64,000 nt of DNA, taken from NCBI RefSeq assembly GCF_900637395.1, contig NZ_LR134372.1, positions 930,001 to 994,000 of the forward strand. The letters are read 5' to 3'. This stretch comes from Campylobacter upsaliensis. Lineage in GTDB: Bacteria; Campylobacterota; Campylobacteria; Campylobacterales; Campylobacteraceae. The notes under the pieces were generated by a model, which saw only the letters and a program-made list of their open reading frames with translations, searched no databases and was not told the DNA's origin. The translations under genes and the position numbers were made by a program. Numbering within the stretch: position 1 is the first letter of the stretch; every line of letters starts with the position of its first letter. Positions 58,045-64,000 of the stretch are shown here, in pieces.

Positions 58045-58940
58045 ATACACAAAAAATAGAAAATATCTTCACTCAAATTTTTAAAATCTCAAAAAAAGAG
58101 ATATTTAGCATAGAAAAAATCGGCGGTATGACAAATCAAAATTATCTAGTCAAAATTGCTAAAATGGGGGGGGGGGGGGGTATAAATAGCTATTGTATAA
58201 GGCTTACAAATGATACGACAAACAAGCTTATACAAAGAAATGATGAAAAACTTAACGACCATTTAGCAAGTAAAGCTAAATTTAGTGTGGAAAGTGTTTA
58301 TTTTGATGAAAAAAGTGGGATTAAAATTACCAAATTTTTAAATAATTCTCATACGCTCAATCACAAAAATATACAAGATAAAAATATCTTACAACAAATC
58401 GCCTTAAAGCTTAAAGAACTACATCAAAGCAAATTAGAATTTAAAAACATTTTTAATATTTTTGATATTTATAAAAGATATTTTTCTTTGCTAAAACAAA
58501 AAGATATTTTTTATAAATATCACGAAAATATGGACTATATTTTAAAAGCTTTTGATAAGATTGATTTATATTTTCAACAAGAAAATATCAAGCTTTGCCC
58601 CTGTCATAACGACCTTGTTCCTGAAAACATTTTGATTAAAGATAGAATTTATTTGATTGATTGGGAGTATTCTGGTAAAAGTGATGCTTTATGGGAACTT
58701 GCTAATTTTATGATAGAAAGCAGGTTAAGTGCTGATTTAAAAGAGATATTTTTACAAAGCTATTTTAAGCGTCAAATTAGTGCAAAAGAAACATTGCATC
58801 TTAGTTATTATGCCTTTTGTTGTGATGTTTTATGGACTCTTTGGACAGCTTTAAAAGAAGAAAATGGTGAGTTTTATGGAAATTATGGCTTTATGAGAAT
58901 AAATAGAGCATATAAACAATTAAAAAGCTTAAAATTATGA
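58035..58940 (+). CDS. licA: Choline kinase-like phosphotransferase, phase-variable
   Basis: LicA phosphorylates choline, committing it to surface phosphorylcholine. The 301-residue protein has the choline-kinase/APH core: IGGMTNQNYLVK near 29, the catalytic HNDLVPENILI near 192 and metal-binding YLIDWEYSGKSD near 206. A 15-G tract after codon 44 encodes GGGGG and is in frame here, so the gene is ON. It overlaps ispH by 10 bases and licB by 4. In Haemophilus licA is also the switching point, though through a CAAT repeat. The lic locus is known from C. upsaliensis and absent from standard C. jejuni at this site. Confidence 0.93.
   Translation: MSVNTQKIENIFTQIFKISKKEIFSIEKIGGMTNQNYLVKIAKMGGGGGINSYCIRLTNDTTNKLIQRNDEKLNDHLASKAKFSVESVYFDEKSGIKITKFLNNSHTLNHKNIQDKNILQQIALKLKELHQSKLEFKNIFNIFDIYKRYFSLLKQKDIFYKYHENMDYILKAFDKIDLYFQQENIKLCPCHNDLVPENILIKDRIYLIDWEYSGKSDALWELANFMIESRLSADLKEIFLQSYFKRQISAKETLHLSYYAFCCDVLWTLWTALKEENGEFYGNYGFMRINRAYKQLKSLKL
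58166..58180 (+). repeat. Poly-G(15) contingency tract in licA
   Basis: Fifteen consecutive Gs, the first being the third base of an ATG codon. Reading the shifted frames: one extra G leads to TAT AAA TAG and one fewer to GTA TAA, so both off states stop within three codons after the tract. Confidence 0.95.
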
Positions 58941-59797
58941 ATAATTTAGGCTTAATTACGGGCATTTTATCAGGTCTTTTTTGGACACTTAGTGGAATTT
59001 TTTATGTTAAAATTAACGAATTTAATAATGCTTCTCATCTCATCTTTATACTACTTTTTTGTATAGAATTTACCCCTTGGCTCTTTTTAACTTTTTCACT
59101 TTTATTTTTGAAAAAATATTTCGTTTTTGACATAAAGCTTATCTTAGCTTTCATCGCGGGCTTTATCGCAGGACCTGTGGCGATGTATTGTTATCTTAAT
59201 TCTATTGTGTTGATAGGATTGAGTCTTAGTGCTTCCATTACAAGTTTATATCCTATATTTGCTACCTTTTTAGCGCTTATATTCTTAAAAGAAAGGTTAA
59301 ATTTATTGGGTTTTTTGGGTATATTTTTAGCTTTTGGTGCTTTATTTTTACTTTTTTTTGAAAAATTTCATTCTCATCTTTTAGGATTAAGCCTAGCTTT
59401 TATTTGTGCTTTATCTTGGGGAACAGAGCTAATTTTAAGCTCACTTGTTTTAAAAAAAATACCAACAGCAAGTGTTTATTACGCAAGGCAAAGCGGCTCT
59501 AGCTTTGGTTATATTGCATTAATCTTAATTCAAAAACCAAATTTTATTTTACAAGATTTTATTTCTTTCAATTTTTTATTTGTATTATTTTTTCTCATTT
59601 TTTTCTGGGCTATGTCGTATTTTTTATACTATTTTACCATTGCAAAAATAGGAATCATCAAGGCTATGATGCTAAATGTTTCTTATGTGATATGGCTTGT
59701 TTTATTCGAACAAGAAATTGAATTTAAGCAAATGATTTTAACTTTTTTTATTTTTATTGGCATTAATTTAGTTTTATTTTCAAAAAGGAACAAATGA
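58937..59797 (+). CDS. licB: Choline permease-like EamA-family transporter
   Basis: A 286-residue inner-membrane protein with about ten membrane segments in two EamA-like halves; the first half has the GLSLSASITSLYPIFATFLALIF-type segment and the second SLAFICALSWGTELILSS (shown here in part). LicB of Haemophilus is a choline transporter of this type. The ATGA overlaps at both ends fix it in the lic operon. Confidence 0.9.
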   Translation: MNNLGLITGILSGLFWTLSGIFYVKINEFNNASHLIFILLFCIEFTPWLFLTFSLLFLKKYFVFDIKLILAFIAGFIAGPVAMYCYLNSIVLIGLSLSASITSLYPIFATFLALIFLKERLNLLGFLGIFLAFGALFLLFFEKFHSHLLGLSLAFICALSWGTELILSSLVLKKIPTASVYYARQSGSSFGYIALILIQKPNFILQDFISFNFLFVLFFLIFFWAMSYFLYYFTIAKIGIIKAMMLNVSYVIWLVLFEQEIEFKQMILTFFIFIGINLVLFSKRNK

Positions 59798-60474
59798 TGA
59801 ATGCGATTATTTTGGCGGCTGGTCTTGGGAGTAGGTTTAAAGAACTTTCAAAAAAAACCCACAAAGCTTTGTTAAAAATACAAGGTATGGCTAACATAGA
59901 GCGAACCATCCTTTATCTTAGGGAAGCTAGGATTAATGAAATTTACATAGTTGTAGGACACTTAAAAGAGCAGTTTGAATATTTGAAAGAAAAATACGAT
60001 GTGAAGTTAATTTTTAATGAAAATTATGAAAAATATAATAGCATTTATTCTTTTTACAAAATCAACGAATTTTTTAACGATAGCTTTGTGATTGATTGTG
60101 ATGTGGTTTTAAATGAAAATATTTTTTTACAAAAGCAAAATTTTAGCACCTATTATTGCATATTAAGAAATGCTAAGGGTGAATGGTATGTAAAATTAGA
60201 AAAAAATTTCATCATAAGCATCGATACTTCTTTATCAAATGGTTTAGCCTTGCTTGGAGTTTCTTATTTTTGTATGAGCGATTGCTTAAAAATAAGAGAA
60301 AATTTAAAGAAATTTCTAAAACCCATCTACTTGCTAAACAAAAAATTGTATTGGGATAATATCATTTTAGATATGCTTTCTAGCCTAAAAATACAAGCAA
60401 AAGAGGTTAAAAATTGCTACGAAATGGATAATTTAAAAGAATATAAGGAGATTTTAAAACAATGCAAGAAATAA
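59794..60474 (+). CDS. licC: CTP:phosphocholine cytidylyltransferase-like nucleotidyltransferase
   Basis: LicC activates phosphocholine to CDP-choline. The 226-residue protein opens with the nucleotidyltransferase signature NAIILAAGLGSRFKEL and has KALLKIQG, the sugar-nucleotide-type EARINEIYIVVGHLKEQ and the metal-binding FVIDCDVVLNEN near 100. It is coupled to licB and licD by overlaps of 4 and 13 bases. Confidence 0.92.
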   Translation: MMNAIILAAGLGSRFKELSKKTHKALLKIQGMANIERTILYLREARINEIYIVVGHLKEQFEYLKEKYDVKLIFNENYEKYNSIYSFYKINEFFNDSFVIDCDVVLNENIFLQKQNFSTYYCILRNAKGEWYVKLEKNFIISIDTSLSNGLALLGVSYFCMSDCLKIRENLKKFLKPIYLLNKKLYWDNIILDMLSSLKIQAKEVKNCYEMDNLKEYKEILKQCKK

Positions 60475-61247
60475 CTTTAGACGAGTATAAAAAAGCCTTG
60501 CTTCATTTGCTTGATTATTTTGATACATTTTGCAAAAAGCATCAAATTAGCTATTCTTTAGGTGGTGGCACATTAATAGGAGCGGTAAGACACAAGGGCT
60601 TTATCCCTTGGGACGATGATATTGATATTTATATGTATCACAGCGAATATGAAAAATTTGTAAAACACTGGAAAGATACGCAAAACATTACTCTAGCGGG
60701 TTTATACGATAAAAATTATAGATGTTTTTGCTGTTTTGACAAAATTTACGATTCTAATTTTATATTTGAAGATTACACTCATCAATTTGGAAATCTCTTT
60801 TTAGATATTTTCATTTATGATTTTGTGCCTGATAATCCCAAATTTATCTACAAAAATATTCAAAAAATAAAATTTTTCAAAAAGCTTACTAGATCTTTTG
60901 TTAAACTCTCTCATAAATATGGCTTGATGAGGGGCATTTTTCTCTCTTGTGCCAAACTATTAGAAAAGAAGACCTTAAGTTTATTAGAAAAATGGCGTTT
61001 AACATACACCGATGCAAACTGCGAAAATATCGCTATTTTTATGAGTGAATATGCAAAATCAGAGCATTTTATTATGCCTAAGCAGTATTTTAGCAATGTC
61101 GTTTATCTCCCTTTTGAAGATAGAAAGTATCCTTGTATGAATAATTATGATGAGCATTTGAAAAAATATTATGGTGATTATATGAAATTACCTCCTATAA
61201 ACGAAAGAGTTGCTCCCCATAGTTTCAAATATTATAAAGCAAATTGA
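60462..61247 (+). CDS. licD: Phosphorylcholine transferase LicD
   Basis: LicD transfers phosphocholine from CDP-choline onto a glycan, here probably LOS. The 261-residue protein has the family hallmark SLGGGTLIGAVRHKGFIPWD near 26-45 followed by DDIDIYM with the metal-binding Asp residues, and a C-terminal YGDYMKLPP. It closes the lic operon; a 100-base gap and a separate promoter precede rpsA. Confidence 0.93.
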   Translation: MQEITLDEYKKALLHLLDYFDTFCKKHQISYSLGGGTLIGAVRHKGFIPWDDDIDIYMYHSEYEKFVKHWKDTQNITLAGLYDKNYRCFCCFDKIYDSNFIFEDYTHQFGNLFLDIFIYDFVPDNPKFIYKNIQKIKFFKKLTRSFVKLSHKYGLMRGIFLSCAKLLEKKTLSLLEKWRLTYTDANCENIAIFMSEYAKSEHFIMPKQYFSNVVYLPFEDRKYPCMNNYDEHLKKYYGDYMKLPPINERVAPHSFKYYKAN

Positions 61248-61306
61248 AAAGGTGTTTAAAATTTGCGAAAAAATACGCAAAATTAACCCTTATTAACAAA
61301 TTTTTA

Positions 61307-61314
61307 GATAAAAT
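61307..61314 (+). promoter_or_regulatory. Probable rpsA -10 box
   Basis: GATAAAAT lies 36 bases before the rpsA ATG after a T-rich stretch. It gives rpsA a promoter independent of the inserted lic operon. Confidence 0.5.
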
Positions 61315-61349
61315 TTAGCATTTATTTAAATCAAAAAAAAAGGACCACG

Positions 61350-63023
61350 ATGAACGAGGCGAACAAAAAAGTTCAAAATAATATAGAAGATCTTTTTGAG
61401 GAAGAAGAAGATTTTGGAAAGCTTTTGGATGCTTATGATAAATCCAAAGAAGAGGCGATTTTCGAAGGTAAAATAGTCGCCATTAAAAACGATGAAGTCT
61501 ATGTAGATATAGGCAAAAAATCGGAAGGCTTGTTGGCTCTTGAAGAAATTCAAGATGACAAAGGAAATTTAATTTTTAATGTAGGCGATAGCATTAAGGT
61601 CGCTACTATGGGTTCTCGTGGTGGTAGAATTGTTGTTTCTCACAAAAAAGCTTTGAGAAAAGAGAAAGTTGTTGAATTCATTAAAAACTATAATGAAGAA
61701 AATGAAAACATTTTTGATGTCAAAATAATAAGCAAAAACAAAGGCGGACTTGTCGCTGTTGATAATGATGGCGTGGAATTTTTCATCCCTAAATCCCAAT
61801 ACGGCTTTAAAGACTCAAATAATCCTATTGGTAAAAATTTTAAAGTCAAAATAATCAAAGTTGATAAAGAAGAGCAAAGCATTGTGGCTTCTAGAAAAAG
61901 GGTTTTAGAAGATGAAAGAAAAAAACGCAAAGAAATCATTAGCGAAATTTTAGACAAAAATGAACTCATTGAAGGACTTGTGAAAAAAATCACCACTTAT
62001 GGTATGTTTGTTGATGTAGGTGGTATAGACGGGCTTGTGCATTATAGTGAAATTTCATATAAGGGTCCTGTAAATCCTAGCTCTCTCTACAAAGAGGGCG
62101 ATAAAGTGCCGGTTAAGATCATTAAATATGATAAGGACAAAAAACACCTCTCCTTATCGATAAAAGCAGCCTTGCCAGATCCTTGGAGCGAGATAAAAGA
62201 TAGTTTGGAGGTTGGAGATACGATTAAGGTTGTCGTTTCAAATATCGAGCCTTATGGGGCTTTTGTCGATTTGGGTAATGACATTGAGGGCTTTTTGCAT
62301 ATTAGTGAAATTTCTTGGAATAAAAATATAAAAAATCCAAAAGATTATATTAGCAAAGGTGAAGAAATTGATGTTGAAGTCATAGAAATTAATTCAGATG
62401 AAAGAAGATTGAGGGTTTCTCTTAGAAATTTACTTTCAAAACCTTTTGATGAATTTAGTAAAACGCATAAAGTTGGTGATATGACTCAAGGAATTGTTAC
62501 CTCCATTACCGCTTTTGGTGCTTTTGTAAAAATTGACAATGTTGAAGGGCTTTTACACAATGAGGATGCCTCTTGGGATAGAAACGATAAATGCAAAGAA
62601 CTTTTTAAAATCGGCGATGAAATTAAAGTAAAAATTATCAAAATTGACGAAGATAATCAAAAAATTTCACTCAGCACGAAAGAATTAAAAAATAGCCCCA
62701 TTCAAGAATATGCCAAAATTCACAAAGTCGGTGATGTAGTCAAAGGTATAATTCGAGACATAAAAGACTTTGGAATATTTGTGGAGCTTAGCGAAAATGT
62801 AGATGCGTTGATTCACAAAGAAGATATTAGTTCGGCTATGCTAGAAACTTTAAAAATTGACGATGAAATAGAAGCAGCTATTGCCTTTATTGATGAAAAG
62901 AAAAATAGAATTCGTCTAAGTGTCAAAAATTTATTAAGACTTAAAGAAAGAGAAGTTTTAAATGAAATCAATGGCGATGATAAAATGACTTTAGGCGATA
63001 TCATCAAAGAACAGCTATCGTAA
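61350..63023 (+). CDS. rpsA: 30S ribosomal protein S1
   Basis: S1 binds mRNA leaders on the 30S subunit. The 557-residue protein contains six S1 (OB-fold) repeats, at about 37-105, 123-190, 208-276, 294-363, 380-449 and 466-534; clear examples are KKITTYGMFVDVGGIDGLVH and EPYGAFVDLGNDIEGFLHIS. The ATG follows AAAGGAC. Confidence 0.97.
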   Translation: MNEANKKVQNNIEDLFEEEEDFGKLLDAYDKSKEEAIFEGKIVAIKNDEVYVDIGKKSEGLLALEEIQDDKGNLIFNVGDSIKVATMGSRGGRIVVSHKKALRKEKVVEFIKNYNEENENIFDVKIISKNKGGLVAVDNDGVEFFIPKSQYGFKDSNNPIGKNFKVKIIKVDKEEQSIVASRKRVLEDERKKRKEIISEILDKNELIEGLVKKITTYGMFVDVGGIDGLVHYSEISYKGPVNPSSLYKEGDKVPVKIIKYDKDKKHLSLSIKAALPDPWSEIKDSLEVGDTIKVVVSNIEPYGAFVDLGNDIEGFLHISEISWNKNIKNPKDYISKGEEIDVEVIEINSDERRLRVSLRNLLSKPFDEFSKTHKVGDMTQGIVTSITAFGAFVKIDNVEGLLHNEDASWDRNDKCKELFKIGDEIKVKIIKIDEDNQKISLSTKELKNSPIQEYAKIHKVGDVVKGIIRDIKDFGIFVELSENVDALIHKEDISSAMLETLKIDDEIEAAIAFIDEKKNRIRLSVKNLLRLKEREVLNEINGDDKMTLGDIIKEQLS

Positions 63024-63027
63024 AAAT

Positions 63028-63510
63028 ATGAAAAAATACGCCCTCATAGGCATTTTAAGCGTTTTAACGCTTATTTTGCTTATTGTTATTTTTGTTTTAT
63101 TGTGGAATTTTAAATCAGATTCTGATTTTTTTCCGCAATTCATAAAAGAAAATAACACCACAAAAGCCGTTTTAGACAAAACTAAAACTTGGCAACAAGA
63201 ACTTGCAATGTGGCCTGTAAAGGACTTTACTCCAGCAGCGGAACAATTTCGCTTATATTTTGATGCGGATACAAGTGAGCTTAAAGAAAAAAATAAATAT
63301 TATCAGCTCATTATCAATAAATACGACATTTACTCTATGTTTTGCTTAAGACAAACACTTGATTCTTTTAAGGTTAAATACTTTTTACTAAAATCCATAG
63401 AAAGCCCCGAAATTTTCTTAGATACAGACAATCAAAAACTTATAGAAGAAATCATAAATGAACTTAAAAAATATAAAATTAACACTCAAGCAAAGGAGAT
63501 TTGGTTATGA
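63028..63510 (+). CDS. Hypothetical membrane-anchored protein (Cj0892c-like)
   Basis: A 160-residue protein with one N-terminal membrane segment (about 5-27) and a periplasmic domain with no recognised motif. It lies between rpsA and serA, as Cj0892c does in C. jejuni. It starts 4 bases after the rpsA stop and ends in an ATGA overlap with serA. Function unknown. Confidence 0.82.
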   Translation: MKKYALIGILSVLTLILLIVIFVLLWNFKSDSDFFPQFIKENNTTKAVLDKTKTWQQELAMWPVKDFTPAAEQFRLYFDADTSELKEKNKYYQLIINKYDIYSMFCLRQTLDSFKVKYFLLKSIESPEIFLDTDNQKLIEEIINELKKYKINTQAKEIWL

Positions 63511-64000
63511 AAAAAAAAATTATAGTATGCGATGCTATCTTAGATAAAGGTGTGCAACTTTTAAGAGAAGCAGAAGACATAGAGCTAATTGAAGCAGCTA
63601 AAGTTCCTAAAGATAAGCTTTTGGCTATGCTAGAAGATGTTGAAGTTGCTATTACAAGAAGCTCAACAGATGTTGATGATGCTTTTCTTAAACACGCCAA
63701 AAAGCTTAAAGCTCTCGTTCGAGCTGGTGTTGGGGTTGATAATGTCGATATTCCAAACTGCTCCAAACAAGGCGTTATAGTTATGAATGTCCCAACAGCC
63801 AACACCATAGCAGCCGTAGAGCTGACTATGGCACATCTTATCACCTCAGCAAGATCCTTTGTAAATGCACATAATTTCCTTAAAATCGAAAGAAAATGGG
63901 AGAGAGAAAAATGGTATGGCATAGAACTTAAGGGCAAAACTTTGGGCATTATAGGCTTTGGTAATATAGGCTCAAGAGTTGCTATTCGCGCTAAGGCTTT
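63507..64000 (+). CDS. serA: D-3-phosphoglycerate dehydrogenase (partial, cut by window end)
   Basis: SerA starts serine synthesis by oxidising 3-phosphoglycerate with NAD. About 164 residues are visible: the N-terminal substrate domain, ALVRAGVGVDNVDIPN near 72, VMNVPTANTIAAVELTMAH near 91 and the start of the NAD-binding fold, LGIIGFGNIGSRVAIRAK. The start codon is followed by a run of ten As. The rest lies outside the window. Confidence 0.95.
   Translation, partial: MKKKIIVCDAILDKGVQLLREAEDIELIEAAKVPKDKLLAMLEDVEVAITRSSTDVDDAFLKHAKKLKALVRAGVGVDNVDIPNCSKQGVIVMNVPTANTIAAVELTMAHLITSARSFVNAHNFLKIERKWEREKWYGIELKGKTLGIIGFGNIGSRVAIRAKA

Noticed and set aside
63509-63520. A10 run at the start of serA as a contingency tract
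   Set aside because: Poly-A runs are common by chance in this AT-rich genome and follow from several Lys codons; poly-G is the normal switching tract here.

Overview
This window is a low-GC chromosomal segment from a Campylobacter of the thermotolerant C. jejuni / C. upsaliensis type. The evidence is gene order and protein content. One run (rpsP, a KH-domain gene, rimM, trmD, rplS, then waaA, glyQ, purE, cheZ and glnA), a second run (pheS-pheT-aroA-ispH ... rpsA-serA) and a third (a two-component pair divergent from a hemerythrin gene) all match what I recall of C. jejuni. A licABCD phosphorylcholine locus with a poly-G tract has been described in C. upsaliensis, so that species or a close relative is the best guess. 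The species itself is not proven here.

Layout. 1-1.6 kb: lspA (cut by the window edge) and glmM. 1.9-5.5 kb: an unusual accessory pair, a PTS EIIC-type sugar permease and a cytoplasmic GH95 alpha-L-fucosidase-like enzyme, followed by an AT-rich 0.8 kb gap. 6.3-10 kb: plsY, folB, a small unknown gene, a sensor kinase/regulator pair (probably dccS/dccR) and a hemerythrin. 10-17.8 kb: an accessory block with a ribbon-helix-helix protein, a giant fused restriction-modification-specificity gene carrying a poly-G tract, glpQ and a phytase-like exported protein. 18.0 kb: tRNA-Asn(GTT). 18.2-30.6 kb: a long leftward housekeeping run. 30.8-46 kb: glnA, thiE-thiH, groESL (with a CIRCE-like operator), an AsmA-like protein, ribE, pgeF, a glutathionylspermidine-synthase-like gene, accA-fabF-acpP, tenA, a META-domain lipoprotein and a chemoreceptor with a haem c motif. 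46-52.5 kb: purH, hypF, an unknown gene and thiG. 52.6-64 kb: pheS-pheT-aroA-ispH, the inserted licABCD locus, rpsA, an unknown gene and serA (cut by the window edge).

How the genes work together. The strongest system is licABCD, for choline uptake, activation and transfer to a surface glycan. It is translationally chained to ispH and has a 15-G tract in licA; a change of one G in either direction brings in a stop codon within three codons of the tract. glpQ, elsewhere in the window, could release choline precursors from glycerophosphocholine. The second candidate is the EIIC/GH95 pair. It looks like a one-permease, one-glycosidase route for a fucosylated oligosaccharide, in an organism group that normally lacks a sugar PTS, and the permease has Asn where the family has a conserved His. 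The third is the fused R-M enzyme. It has three target-recognition domains, a G9 on/off tract near its start, a (GA)7 tract placed so that slippage would remove only the third recognition domain, and repeat-derived palindromes read in frame through a linker. No CRISPR array, IS element or rRNA gene was seen.
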